Shown: piece after piece, positions 35,536 through 44,466 of the stretch
Position numbering within the stretch: position 1 is the stretch's first letter
How the letters are laid out: the number at the start of each line of letters is the position of its first letter
From: an uncultured Kiloniellaceae bacterium
GTDB taxonomy: Bacteria; Pseudomonadota; Alphaproteobacteria; Kiloniellales; Kiloniellaceae
DNA: 64,000 bases
Direction of reading: 5' to 3'
Assembly: GCA_947500035.1 (NCBI GenBank)
Contig: CANMQP010000011.1
Coordinates: 1-64,000, forward strand
Program-made: the position numbers and the translations under genes
Notes under the pieces: generated by a model
What the model saw: only the letters and a program-made list of their open reading frames with translations
Databases searched by the model: none
What the model was told of the DNA's origin: nothing

Positions 35536-37476
35536 ATGAGCAAAGTTATCGGAATCGACCTCGGGACGACCAATTCCTGTGTCGCCGTCATGGACGGTAA
35601 GGACGCGAAGGTCATCGAAAATTCGGAAGGCGGACGGACCACCCCCTCCATGGTTGCTTTCGCTGAATCCGGCGAACGGCTTGTCGGGCTACCCGCCAAG
35701 CGCCAGTCTGTTACCAACCCGGAAAACACCCTTTTTGCCATTAAGCGTTTGATCGGACGGCGTTTTGACGATCCGACGACCAAGAAGGACATCGATCTCG
35801 TCCCCTACAAGATCGTCAAGTCCGACGGTGGCGACGCCTGGGTTCAAGCACAGGGCGAGAACTACAGCCCGTCGCAGGTTTCCGCCTTTATTCTTCAGAA
35901 AATGAAAGAAACCGCCGAGACTTTCCTGGGGGAAACGGTGACCCAGGCCGTGATCACGGTTCCGGCCTATTTCAACGATTCACAGCGCCAGGCCACCAAA
36001 GACGCCGGTAAAATCGCCGGCCTTGAGGTCCTGCGCATCATCAACGAGCCGACCGCGGCGGCTTTGGCTTACGGCCTTGAGAAGCGCGGCGCCGGCACCA
36101 TCGCAGTCTATGACCTTGGCGGCGGTACCTTTGATATCTCGGTTCTGGAGATCGGTGACGGGGTCTTCGAGGTTAAGTCGACAAACGGCGATACCTTCCT
36201 GGGCGGTGAAGACTTCGATGCCAAGATCATCGAATACCTTGCCGAGGAGTTCAAAAAGGAACAAGGCATCGATCTGCGCGCTGATAAGCTTGCGCTGCAG
36301 CGTTTGAAAGAAGGCGCCGAGAAAGCCAAGATCGAGCTTTCCTCCTCGACTCAGACCGAAGTCAACCTGCCCTTCATCACCGCCGACGCCAGCGGTCCGA
36401 AGCATCTGAACATCAAGCTGACCCGGGCGAAGCTCGAAGCCCTGGTGGACGATCTGGTGCAGCGGACCATGGGGCCTGTGAAAGCGGCCCTGAAGGACGC
36501 CGGTGTCTCGCCGGGTGAAATCGACGATATCATCATGGTCGGCGGTATGACCCGCATGCCCAAGGTCTATGAGACCGTCAAAAGCTTCTTCGGCAAGGAT
36601 CCGCACCGTGGCGTGAACCCGGATGAGGTCGTAGCTTCGGGCGCGGCCATCCAGGCTGGCGTGCTGCAGGGTGATGTCAAAGACGTTCTCCTGCTCGACG
36701 TGACGCCTCTGTCCCTGGGGATCGAAACCCTCGGCGGTGTCATGACCAAGCTGATCGACCGCAACACGACGATCCCGACCAAGAAAAGCCAGACCTTCTC
36801 GACGGCTGAAGACAACCAGACTGCTGTCACCATCCGCGTGTTCCAGGGTGAGCGCGAGATGGCGGCTGACAACAAGGTGCTTGGTCAGTTTGATCTGGTT
36901 GGTATCCCCAACGCGCCGCGCGGCGTTCCGCAGATCGAGGTTACCTTTGACATCGACGCGAACGGCATCGTGAATGTCAGTGCCAAGGACAAGGCAACCG
37001 GTAAGGAACAGCAGATCCGCATCGAAGCGTCGGGCGGTTTGAGCGACGACGATATCGAACGCATGGTCAAGGATGCCGAGGCCAATGCCGAAAGCGACCG
37101 GAAACGCCGTGAAATGGTCGAAGCCAAGAACCAGGCTGAATCGCTGATCCACACCACCGAGAAGACACTCGGTGAGGCTGGCGACAAGATCGGCGATGCC
37201 GACAAAAACGCGATCGACGAGGCGGTGACGGCCCTGAAGACTGCGGTCGAAGGCGAAGATCTTGATGACATCAAGGCCAAGACCGAAGCTCTGGCTCAAG
37301 CTTCCATGAAGCTGGGCGAAGCCCTGTATCAGAGCAATGATGAAGCTGCGGCCGGCGGTGCCGATGGCGATGCGGGCGATGGCGCGCAAGCCGGCGGACA
37401 GGCTGCAGACGATGACCAGGTTGTCGATGCTGACTTCGAGGAAGTCGACGACGACAAAAAAGACAAAACCGCCTGA
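35536..37476 (+). CDS. dnaK: Molecular chaperone DnaK (Hsp70)
   Basis: DnaK binds exposed hydrophobic segments of proteins in an ATP cycle with DnaJ and GrpE. The 646-aa protein is full length: [114 protein letters not shown], the substrate-binding domain from about residue 390 ([44 protein letters not shown]) and the lid ending [20 protein letters not shown] lies 8 nt or less before the ATG. dnaJ follows after 180 nt containing a hairpin and a half repeat. Confidence 0.99.
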   Translation: MSKVIGIDLGTTNSCVAVMDGKDAKVIENSEGGRTTPSMVAFAESGERLVGLPAKRQSVTNPENTLFAIKRLIGRRFDDPTTKKDIDLVPYKIVKSDGGDAWVQAQGENYSPSQVSAFILQKMKETAETFLGETVTQAVITVPAYFNDSQRQATKDAGKIAGLEVLRIINEPTAAALAYGLEKRGAGTIAVYDLGGGTFDISVLEIGDGVFEVKSTNGDTFLGGEDFDAKIIEYLAEEFKKEQGIDLRADKLALQRLKEGAEKAKIELSSSTQTEVNLPFITADASGPKHLNIKLTRAKLEALVDDLVQRTMGPVKAALKDAGVSPGEIDDIIMVGGMTRMPKVYETVKSFFGKDPHRGVNPDEVVASGAAIQAGVLQGDVKDVLLLDVTPLSLGIETLGGVMTKLIDRNTTIPTKKSQTFSTAEDNQTAVTIRVFQGEREMAADNKVLGQFDLVGIPNAPRGVPQIEVTFDIDANGIVNVSAKDKATGKEQQIRIEASGGLSDDDIERMVKDAEANAESDRKRREMVEAKNQAESLIHTTEKTLGEAGDKIGDADKNAIDEAVTALKTAVEGEDLDDIKAKTEALAQASMKLGEALYQSNDEAAAGGADGDAGDGAQAGGQAADDDQVVDADFEEVDDDKKDKTA

Positions 37477-37499
37477 AGTCTGGGCTGCTGATCGAGAGG

Positions 37500-37543
37500 G
37501 GGCTGTCGTGAAAAGGTCATAAGACCGCTCGCGACAGCCCTTT
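37500..37543 (+). terminator. Two-tier hairpin between dnaK and dnaJ
   Basis: GGGCTGTCG (37500-37508) pairs with CGACAGCCC (37532-37540), followed by TTT; inside the loop GGTC-ATAA-GACC (37515-37526) forms a second small hairpin. The short T-run makes it a weak intrinsic terminator or a processing/stability structure, which would lower dnaJ relative to dnaK. Confidence 0.6.
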
Positions 37544-37575
37544 CAGCGGCTGGGGAAGAGACAAAGGCAAGTGAG

Positions 37576-37634
37576 GATTCACGTCGTTTAACGAAACCCT
37601 AGAGGGAATTCGTCAAACTGTGATCCGATCTAAG
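37576..37634. repeat. Dispersed intergenic repeat, half copy D
   Basis: GGATTCACGTCGTTTAACGAA...GAATTCGTCAAACTGTGATCCGATCTA corresponds base-for-base in layout to the second half of copy C (16313-16371), a diverged hairpin arm pair ending in GATCC-GATCTA. The first half with the covarying hairpin is absent. It ends 23 nt before the dnaJ start. Confidence 0.65.
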
Positions 37635-37656
37635 GGCCGAAGGTCTGGGGTAATCG

Positions 37657-38790
37657 ATGTCAAAGCAGGACTATTACGAAACGCTGGGGGTAACGCGCGA
37701 TGCCAGCGCGGCGGATCTGAAATCCGCGTACCGGAAGCTCGCGATGAAGTATCATCCGGATCGTAATCCCGGTGATGCGGAAGCGGAACAGCAATTCAAA
37801 ACCATCAACGAGGCCTACGGCATCCTGAAAGACGAGGATAGCCGCAACGCTTATGACCGCTATGGCCATGCTGCCTTTGATGGCGGCGGCGGTGGCGGCC
37901 GTGGTGCGGGCGGCTTCGACTTCAATTTCGGCAGCGGTTTTGCCGACATCTTCGATGAAATGTTCGGCGCCATGGGCGGCCGGCGCGGCGGCGACGCGGC
38001 GCGCGGATCAGATCTTCGTTTCAACATGGAGATCTCGCTCGAAGACGCTTACAGCGGTAAGACGACACAAATTCAAGTGCCGACTTCGGTTCCTTGCGAC
38101 GTCTGCGACGGCAGCGGAGCCGAAAAGGGGTCGTCGCCGGTTTCCTGCTCCACCTGTGCGGGCCGCGGACGTGTCCGGGCGCAGCAGGGCTTTTTCACCA
38201 TTGAGCGCGCTTGTCCGAGTTGTCAGGGCGTGGGCCAGGTCATCGAGAAGCCCTGCCGTCCCTGCGGTGGCCTTGGCCGGGTGGACAAAGAGAAAACACT
38301 TCAGGTCAATGTGCCTCCCGGTGTTGAGGACGGAACGAGAATCCGTCTTGCCGGTGAGGGCGAAGCCGGCATGCGCGGCGCATCGCCCGGTGATCTCTAT
38401 ATCTTTCTCTCGATCATGCCGCATCGCATCTTCCAGCGGGATGGTGCGAACATCTACTGCCGTGTTCCAATCCCCATGACGACCGCCGCTTTGGGGGGAT
38501 CCGTAGAGGTGCCTGTTATCGACGGAGGCCGTGCCAAGGTCTCCGTACCGGCTGGGACCCAGGCAAACCAGCGTTTCCGCCTCAAGGGCAAAGGCATGAC
38601 TGTGCTGCGCTCCAGTGCGACCGGCGACATGTATGTCGAAGTTTCCGTGGAAACACCCGTCAGCCTGACCAAACGCCAGCAGGAACTGCTGCGGGAGTTT
38701 GCGGAAGAAGGCGAGAACCACAAAACCAATCCTGAATCCCACGGTTTCTTCAGCCGGGTGAAGGAGTTCTGGGAAGATCTCACCGAATAG
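37657..38790 (+). CDS. dnaJ: Molecular chaperone DnaJ (Hsp40)
   Basis: DnaJ delivers substrates to DnaK and stimulates its ATPase. The 377-aa protein has the J domain with His33-Pro-Asp ([30 protein letters not shown]), a Gly-rich linker, four zinc-finger repeats [24 protein letters not shown] and CRPCGGLG, and the C-terminal peptide-binding domains ([45 protein letters not shown]). It is full length. dapB follows about 155 nt downstream. Confidence 0.99.
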   Translation: MSKQDYYETLGVTRDASAADLKSAYRKLAMKYHPDRNPGDAEAEQQFKTINEAYGILKDEDSRNAYDRYGHAAFDGGGGGGRGAGGFDFNFGSGFADIFDEMFGAMGGRRGGDAARGSDLRFNMEISLEDAYSGKTTQIQVPTSVPCDVCDGSGAEKGSSPVSCSTCAGRGRVRAQQGFFTIERACPSCQGVGQVIEKPCRPCGGLGRVDKEKTLQVNVPPGVEDGTRIRLAGEGEAGMRGASPGDLYIFLSIMPHRIFQRDGANIYCRVPIPMTTAALGGSVEVPVIDGGRAKVSVPAGTQANQRFRLKGKGMTVLRSSATGDMYVEVSVETPVSLTKRQQELLREFAEEGENHKTNPESHGFFSRVKEFWEDLTE

Positions 38791-38945
38791 CCTGTGGCGC
38801 CGCGCTCTCGCGGGCCGTGGACAGGGATCCCAATCTGGGCAAGTTCTATCCGGCGTGCTAAACCGGCACTGCGGGCTGGTTGAACGATTCTTCGTTTCGG
38901 AATGATCTGGACCAGCCCCTCACAGAACAAACAAGAGCGGGGCAG

Positions 38946-39758
38946 ATGGGCGACTGTAAAATCGGAATACTCGGCTGTGCGGGCCGTATGGGCCGCATGC
39001 TGATTGCGGCGGCGCACGATCGCGCCGGCTGCGCTGTCGTCGGCGGCACGGAACCTGCGGGAAGCCCCTCTCTCGGCAAGGATCTTGGGGAACTGGCAGG
39101 TCTTGGTCCCATCGGAGTCTTGGCCGCGGAGGACGCTTCTGCCCTCTTCGCAGCATCCGATGTGGTGATTGACTTTACCGTGCCTGCCGCGAGTGTTGCC
39201 CATGCGGACATGGCGGCTGAGAGCGAGACTGCGCTTCTCATCGGCACGACCGGTCTGACTGGAGATCAAATTGCAATGATTGAGGCGGCCGGTGACAAGG
39301 CACCGATCCTGATCGCCGCTAACATGAGTCTCGGGGTCAATCTTTTGCTCGAAGTCGTCGAACAGGTCGCGGCTGCTCTGGACGAAGACTACGATATCGA
39401 GGTCCTGGAGATGCACCATCGGCATAAGGTCGATTCACCCTCGGGGACGGCTCTTGCGCTCGGCAAAGCGGCGGCGGCTGGCCGTGGAGTCGATCTGGAG
39501 GCCGTTGCCGATAAAGTGCGCGACGGCATTGTCGGCGCCCGTAAGCGCGGGGATATCGGCTTTGCGACGCTGCGCGGCGGTGACGTTCCCGGTGAACATT
39601 CGGTCATCTTTGCGGCGGATGGCGAGAGAGTTATCCTCAGTCACAAAGCTTCAAACCGTGAGGTCTTCTCGCGGGGTGCGATCACGGCGGCGCAGTGGCT
39701 GAATGGCCGTCCCGCCGGTGTCTATTCCATGAAAGACGTTTTGGGTCTCTCCAAATAG
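38946..39758 (+). CDS. dapB: 4-hydroxy-tetrahydrodipicolinate reductase
   Basis: DapB reduces the DapA product to tetrahydrodipicolinate in lysine/diaminopimelate synthesis. The 270-aa enzyme has the dinucleotide loop IGILGCAGRMGRMLI, VVIDFTVPAASVAHADMA, LIGTTGLTGDQ, and the substrate motif EVLEMHHRHKVDSPSGTALALGKAAAAGRG, followed by GDIGFATLRGGDVPGEHSVIFAADGERVILSHKASNREVFSRGA. The ATG at 38946 (MGDCKIGIL) is the family-like start, although the frame is open to 38880. Next to dnaJ as in many alphaproteobacteria. Confidence 0.98.
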   Translation: MGDCKIGILGCAGRMGRMLIAAAHDRAGCAVVGGTEPAGSPSLGKDLGELAGLGPIGVLAAEDASALFAASDVVIDFTVPAASVAHADMAAESETALLIGTTGLTGDQIAMIEAAGDKAPILIAANMSLGVNLLLEVVEQVAAALDEDYDIEVLEMHHRHKVDSPSGTALALGKAAAAGRGVDLEAVADKVRDGIVGARKRGDIGFATLRGGDVPGEHSVIFAADGERVILSHKASNREVFSRGAITAAQWLNGRPAGVYSMKDVLGLSK

Positions 39759-39767
39759 GGCATCCCG

Positions 39768-40112
39768 CTACTCGGGAATTTCCACGGTGACCTTGATGGC
39801 GGCATAGTAAGCCGCAAGATTTGCGATGTCTTCGTCGCTGAGACCCTTTGCGATGATCGACATCTGCTGGTGGGTTCGTTCGCCCGACCGAAACGCCTTG
39901 AGCTGTTTTGAGATATAGATCGCCCCCTCGCCCGCCAGATTGGGCACGTCGGGCATTTTCCCCAGGCCGTCGATGCCGTGACAGACGCGGCAGGTGCTTT
40001 TTACTTTCGCTTGGCCCGCTGCGATGTCGGCGGCCACCGTCGGGAAGGCGCGCCCAGTTAAGCAGAGGCAGATAACAAGCGGTATGCCGGTCTGAACGAG
40101 ATATCTGAGCAT
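39768..40112 (-). CDS. Small periplasmic c-type cytochrome
   Basis: The 114-aa protein has a signal peptide (cleavage near PTVAA, residue 28) and one heme-binding site CRVCH (around residues 41-45). The distal Met ligand is probably in QQMSIIAKGLSDEDIANLAAYYAA. This is a class I cytochrome c of the c553/c-555 type. It lies 73 nt downstream of the sugar-dehydrogenase-like gene in the same direction, so it probably receives its electrons. Confidence 0.9.
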   Translation of the reverse strand: MLRYLVQTGIPLVICLCLTGRAFPTVAADIAAGQAKVKSTCRVCHGIDGLGKMPDVPNLAGEGAIYISKQLKAFRSGERTHQQMSIIAKGLSDEDIANLAAYYAAIKVTVEIPE

Positions 40113-40185
40113 TCGTCACCTCAAAAATCTGCGGCTTGCGGGGCCACAACTATGGCTGCGGCCCCCGCAAAGCTTCGGGAAACGA

Positions 40186-41436
40186 TTACTGGTAGGAAAT
40201 ACGGTAAATCGCTCCTGCGGAGTCGTCCGATACCAGGATCGAACCGTCCGGCAGTTCGGTCACAGCCACGGGGCGGCCAAGGTACTCTCCATTCTCGGTC
40301 AGCCAACCCTCGGCAAAGGCAACGCTTTCACCCACGCTGCCGTCCTCGTTCACCGGGGTGAACATGACCCGAGCGCCGACAGGTTCCGTGCGATTCCAGG
40401 AGCCGTGCTGGGCAGAGAAGATGCCGCCCTTGTATTCGGCTGGGAACATCTTTCCGGTGTAGAAGTCCATCCCTAAATCGGCTGCGTGCGCGACCATTTC
40501 GACCACCGGCGGAACGACATTGTCGGGCACCAGCGTGTCGCTGTACTCGTTGGTGCGGGTTGTGCCTCCGCCATACCAGGGGAAGCCGAAGTTCTGCCCC
40601 ATCTTGGTGATGCGGTTGATTTCGCCCGGCGGAATGTCGTCACCCATGCCGTCGACCTGATTGTCCGTGAACCAGAGCTCGCCGTTGGCAGGATTGAAGT
40701 CCATGCCCACCGAATTGCGGACGCCGGTCGCGTAGACCTCCCGCCCGGTCCCGTCCGTGTTCATGCGGATGATGCCGCCGATTCCGGTCTGCGCGTAGAG
40801 CTTCATCTTCTCTGGGGGGAACACGTTGTAGGGTTGCCCCAGGGAGATATAGAGCTTGTTGTCCGGGCCGATGCGGCAGACCCGTGCCGTGTGATTGTAG
40901 GACTCCTCTTCTTCCGGGATCAGCTTGCCCTTATCGACGACCAGGAATGCGGCAACGTCGGGCCCTTCGTAAAAGAACTCGGCGGCTGGAAACACCAGAA
41001 CCCGGTTTTGCTCCGCGACATAGAGAAATCCATCCTTGGAAAAGCAAACACCGTTTGGAATGACCAGATCGACGGAGGGCGCGAAGATTTTGACTTCGTC
41101 AGCGATCCGGTCTTTGTCGCGATCGGTGACGGCCCACATCTTGTTCTTGCGTGTGCCGACAAAGACCACGCCGGTGGTCGGGCCGACCGCCATGTGACGG
41201 GCGTCCGGGACAAGCGCATAGAGATCAATCTTGAAGCCGGGTGGAAGCGTTACCTTTTCGAGATTCTTTCGGATCTGCGTGGCGGCGGATGAATCCTGTG
41301 GAATGACTTCCATATCCATCGACGCGCCGGTCGTCTTAAATGCGGAGAGCTTCTCAAGGTTATCGGTGGCAGAGGCTGAACCTGCCCACAAGCAACCAAG
41401 AACGACGGCTGAAACGGTTGTGAACCACTTCGACAT
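40186..41436 (-). CDS. PQQ-dependent sugar dehydrogenase-like (sorbosone dehydrogenase family) protein
   Basis: The 416-aa periplasmic protein has a signal peptide (cleavage after GSASA, residue 23) and a six-bladed propeller of the glucose/sorbosone dehydrogenase family: LPPGFKIDLYALVPDARHMAVGPTTGVVFVGTRKNKMWAVTD, PNGVCFSKDGFLYVAEQNRVLVF, LYISLGQPYNVFPPEKMKLYAQTGIGGIIRMNTDGTGREVYATGVRNSVGMDFNPANGELWFTDNQVDGMGDD and SAQHGSWNRTEPVGARVMF. PQQ use is inferred from the family; catalytic activity on a particular sugar is not established. The cytochrome c gene follows. Confidence 0.9.
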   Translation of the reverse strand: MSKWFTTVSAVVLGCLWAGSASATDNLEKLSAFKTTGASMDMEVIPQDSSAATQIRKNLEKVTLPPGFKIDLYALVPDARHMAVGPTTGVVFVGTRKNKMWAVTDRDKDRIADEVKIFAPSVDLVIPNGVCFSKDGFLYVAEQNRVLVFPAAEFFYEGPDVAAFLVVDKGKLIPEEEESYNHTARVCRIGPDNKLYISLGQPYNVFPPEKMKLYAQTGIGGIIRMNTDGTGREVYATGVRNSVGMDFNPANGELWFTDNQVDGMGDDIPPGEINRITKMGQNFGFPWYGGGTTRTNEYSDTLVPDNVVPPVVEMVAHAADLGMDFYTGKMFPAEYKGGIFSAQHGSWNRTEPVGARVMFTPVNEDGSVGESVAFAEGWLTENGEYLGRPVAVTELPDGSILVSDDSAGAIYRISYQ

Positions 41437-41683
41437 TCTTTCCTCCCATTTTCAATTGAAGTTTATTTCCTGACCCTGATCCTCTTTACATCTGGAGTAT
41501 GCGGTTTTCCGAGCGGCAGCGAGTCTATGCGAGATTCTTCAGGTTCGGTATTGGCCGTAAGGCCTATGGCCAATCCAGGCGTCAGATATAGTCGGCCGCC
41601 CGGATGCCTGTCCCCAGGCGCGACCGCTTTTCAACATCTGATTAAGCGCCGGTTAAAGCGCAGATATTTCTATCTATATTTGG

Positions 41684-42211
41684 CTATATTTGTGCGGGAG
41701 AGATGTTCGCCTGTCGCGCTTTCATAAGGGCTTCCGACACGACATTAGCGACTTCCGCGCGCTCTTCGGGGGCCAGAAAACTTCCGATCACGAGGCTTTT
41801 TCCGTGCGAGCGCAAAGTCAGCGCGGAATCATGTTCCACCGGGTTGTCGATGTGAACCTGCAGCCAGGCCGGCTGGAAGTGCCAGCGCCTTGCTTTGCCG
41901 TGGTAATTCACCTTGGTAACTTCCAGATCATCCGGTGACATGCACAGCGTCTCGTAGTTGCGCCCATCCCGGTAGTTGATGCGGAACGCAAAATAAATCA
42001 GCAGTACGTCTAGTCCCATGAAGCCGACAACCGGCCAGGCGCCGGCCAGAAAGAAGGCCAGTCCGCCGACGAAGCTGATCGCGCAGACAGCGCTCATCAG
42101 AATCACGAAACCACGCGGACTGAGGCTCCGGTTGGGCCTCAGGCAGGCGTCAAGCAGAAGCGGCTCTCCGCTTCTTACAGTATGCGGCGCTTGTGTCTCG
42201 ACAGCAGTCAT
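41684..42211 (-). CDS. DUF2244-domain membrane protein
   Basis: The 175-aa protein has an N-terminal segment LLLDACLRPNRSLSPRGFVILM, two membrane helices (about residues 36-75, GFVILMSAVCAISFVGGLAFFLAGAWPVVGFMGLDVLLIYFAFRINY), and a cytosolic domain ending FLAPEERAEVANVVSEALMKA, the DUF2244 pattern. Function unknown; in alphaproteobacteria it commonly lies next to nth, as here. The ATG at 42211 leaves 63 nt to the divergent nth start. Confidence 0.9.
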   Translation of the reverse strand: MTAVETQAPHTVRSGEPLLLDACLRPNRSLSPRGFVILMSAVCAISFVGGLAFFLAGAWPVVGFMGLDVLLIYFAFRINYRDGRNYETLCMSPDDLEVTKVNYHGKARRWHFQPAWLQVHIDNPVEHDSALTLRSHGKSLVIGSFLAPEERAEVANVVSEALMKARQANISPAQI

Positions 42212-42274
42212 GGAGAGAGCATAATACGAAAACCTGAATTCTTCGATAGTTTCTCTGAAAGTTTGATCCGCACC

Positions 42275-42994
42275 ATGAAAAAAGCCGACAGAATTGAGTT
42301 CTTCGACCGCTTGGCGGCTGCCCTGCCCGAGCCCAAGGGCGAGCTGGATTACGTCAATGTCTATACCATGCTGGTCGCTGTCGTGCTCTCCGCGCAGGCA
42401 ACGGATGTCGGGGTCAACAAAGCCACCAAAGAACTCTTCAAGGTGGCCGATACCCCGGAGAAAATGCTGGCTCTGGGTGAGTCGAAACTGAAGTCGCATA
42501 TCAAAACCATTGGCCTCTTCAATTCCAAGGCCAAGAACGTCATGGCGCTCTCCAAGCTGCTGGTCGAAAACTACGGCAGCGTGGTTCCCGATGACCGCGA
42601 TGAACTTGAAAAGCTGCCGGGGGTCGGTCGTAAAACAGCGAATGTCGTGGTCAATCTAGCCTTTGGCCAACCGACCATTGCCGTCGACACCCACCTGTTC
42701 CGGGTTTCAAACCGGACCGGTCTGGCACTGGGCAAGACGCCGCTGGAGGTCGAGCGGAAGCTTGATAGGGCGGTTCCGGCCGACAAGAAGCTGCATGCCC
42801 ATCATTGGCTGATTCTTCACGGGCGATATGTCTGCAAGGCCCGCAAGCCGGATTGCTCGAGTTGCCTGGTCGTGGATCTCTGCGCCTACAAGGCCAAGAC
42901 GACCCTGGAAGCTCCGAAACCGGCTTCAAAACCCAAAGCCGCCAAGAAGAAGACCGCAAAACCTGCCACGAAAACCCGTAAGCGCGCCGTCTGA
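42275..42994 (+). CDS. nth: Endonuclease III
   Basis: Nth is a bifunctional DNA glycosylase/AP lyase that excises oxidised pyrimidines. The 239-aa protein has LLVAVVLSAQATDVGVNKAT, the helix-hairpin-helix LPGVGRKTANVVVNLAFG with the catalytic Lys, the catalytic Asp in TIAVDTHLFRVSNRTGL, and the [4Fe-4S] loop Cys-x6-Cys-x2-Cys-x5-Cys (CKARKPDCSSCLVVDLC). A Lys/Ala-rich tail of about 30 residues follows, not essential to the fold. The ATG at 42275 is chosen over an in-frame start at 42182, which would overlap DUF2244. Confidence 0.97.
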   Translation: MKKADRIEFFDRLAAALPEPKGELDYVNVYTMLVAVVLSAQATDVGVNKATKELFKVADTPEKMLALGESKLKSHIKTIGLFNSKAKNVMALSKLLVENYGSVVPDDRDELEKLPGVGRKTANVVVNLAFGQPTIAVDTHLFRVSNRTGLALGKTPLEVERKLDRAVPADKKLHAHHWLILHGRYVCKARKPDCSSCLVVDLCAYKAKTTLEAPKPASKPKAAKKKTAKPATKTRKRAV

Positions 42995-43030
42995 GCTCAC
43001 CGGATATCGAAATCAGACCAGTGGAGCTGC

Positions 43031-43528
43031 TTAAGACGTCAGTTGTGCTCGCAGAAGTGCACCGAGACAGGTCTTTTGGTCGGTCTTTTGCGCATCGAGA
43101 TCTCGCGCTTCGCTGTAAACCACTTTAAAGGGGCTGTCCGGGTTGCCCTCTTCGTTATAGAGGAAGAGGTCGAGGACACAGTCTTTGCCGCGATACTGCC
43201 AGATTTCTGCGGGTTTCTCGCGGCGGACCAGGTCCGGCTGCCCGAGCAGGCCATTGAGATCGTCGCGTGTCATCGCGAGTAACTGCTCTGGATTGTCGTC
43301 GATCTCCGGTAAAGCCGGTGCTCTCGGCACCGCCGTTTCCTGGACTGGCGCCTTCTCGTCGGCCGCCTCGGGGCCAGAGGTTCCCGCTGAGGCCTCGCCC
43401 GCGGAGGGGACTTTGCGGGATTGGGTGCACGCGCTCAAAAGCCCGGCAGCGACAATGACAGCCACAATGACCGCAAACCGGCGAGTGGATGACCTTGTTT
43501 CGCTGCGTCTCTCCGTCATCGTGATCAC
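43031..43528 (-). CDS. Small lipoprotein of unknown function
   Basis: The 165-aa protein has a lipoprotein-type signal FAVIVAVIVAAGLLSAC (Cys about residue 34), a disordered Ala/Pro/Glu segment, and a compact C-terminal part LTRDDLNGLLGQPDLVRREKPAEIWQYRGKDCVLDLFLYNEEGNPDSPFKVVYSEARDL. The latter resembles SmpA/OmlA (BamE)-style small domains, but I would not name it. The GTG start overlaps the upstream CysZ-like stop by 4 nt (GTGA), so the two are co-expressed. Confidence 0.82.
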   Translation of the reverse strand: MITMTERRSETRSSTRRFAVIVAVIVAAGLLSACTQSRKVPSAGEASAGTSGPEAADEKAPVQETAVPRAPALPEIDDNPEQLLAMTRDDLNGLLGQPDLVRREKPAEIWQYRGKDCVLDLFLYNEEGNPDSPFKVVYSEARDLDAQKTDQKTCLGALLRAQLTS

Positions 43529-44253
43529 GTTGCAGCTCCTCCTGTCCGGCGCCTGAGTTCTTCAAAGAGATGCAGCATGAAGGCCGTGGCGATGATCGGC
43601 GTAAAGAGGTTCAGGATCGGAATCGTCAGCAGGAATGCGATGATCGCGCCGGCCAGGATGACGCGCAGGCGGAAGTGCTTGCGCAGGCGCGTCGCGCCCC
43701 TGATGTCGAGCCTGCGCACCGCGACCAGTTCGAAATACTCGCGCCCCAAGAGGTAGCCGTTAATCAGATAGAAGAGCACAAGATTTAGCGGCGGGAGGAA
43801 AAGCAGGGCGATGTAAAACGGCAAGGCAACGATGTTGATCACCAAGGTCACCAGCGTAAAGACCAGGGCGCCCCGGATTGCCTCGCCATTTGGCTGGTGC
43901 CGGGCGGCGGGCAGGCCTGGGTAGTGCTTGCGCTCGACGGCTTCGGCAATGGGGTCGAGCAGAAAAGACATGCCGATCAGCATGACCGATGGGAACAGGA
44001 AAAGGCTCACCACCAAAAGCGCCCCGATGGAGGCCGCGCTGAAGAGCCAGTCCGCAGCGGTCTGGATCCATTCTATGGAGACGTTTTCCGCGACCCAGAC
44101 GCCGACCCCTTCTCCCAACCAGGAGAGCGTAAAACTGGCAATCACCCAGAGCAGGATGAAGACCGCGAGGGAAATCAGGAAAGAAAAGAGGAAAACACGG
44201 CGGAACGCGGGATCTGCGGACTGACCGAAGGCCTTGGAGAGCGCATTGAACAT
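43525..44253 (-). CDS. EI24/CysZ-family membrane protein
   Basis: The 242-aa protein of the EI24 family has four to five hydrophobic stretches (about residues 20-45, 60-95, 130-165, 190-225) and the signature SVMLIGMSFLLDPIAEAVERKHYPGL, with LLFLPPLNLVLFYLINGYLLGREYFELVA. E. coli CysZ is a sulfate permease of this family; for the alphaproteobacterial branch the substrate is not established. The start at 44253 (MFNALSKAFG) is preferred. It is directly coupled to the downstream lipoprotein gene. Confidence 0.88.
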   Translation of the reverse strand: MFNALSKAFGQSADPAFRRVFLFSFLISLAVFILLWVIASFTLSWLGEGVGVWVAENVSIEWIQTAADWLFSAASIGALLVVSLFLFPSVMLIGMSFLLDPIAEAVERKHYPGLPAARHQPNGEAIRGALVFTLVTLVINIVALPFYIALLFLPPLNLVLFYLINGYLLGREYFELVAVRRLDIRGATRLRKHFRLRVILAGAIIAFLLTIPILNLFTPIIATAFMLHLFEELRRRTGGAAT

Positions 44254-44398
44254 AGTCAGCCTTTTAATACGGCCTGCGAAGCGGAACAAGACGCCATTTT
44301 GAGGCTGCGGAGACTTGTTTAGGAGCCGTTTGGTTCGGGATCACAGATCTGTAACAGGTTCTGTGTTTAGCTGCGGCCAAAGCGGTAACGACTGTTAG

Positions 44399-44426
44399 CT
44401 TGCTGTAAATCAGCTCCGACTATACT
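44399..44426 (+). promoter_or_regulatory. Sigma-70-type promoter of the PfkB kinase gene
   Basis: CTTGCT (44399-44404), 16-bp spacer, TATACT (44421-44426). The -10 is strong, the -35 partial. The transcript would start about 33 nt before the ATG at 44467. Confidence 0.5.
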
Positions 44427-44466
44427 CTGCGCGCCGTTTTCACGGAGTTTTATCGGAACAGCAAGC

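Noticed and set aside
40121-40306. Arg/Pro-rich short frames around the 3' end of the sugar-dehydrogenase gene
   Set aside because: Out-of-frame shadows with no ribosome-binding site or recognisable motif.
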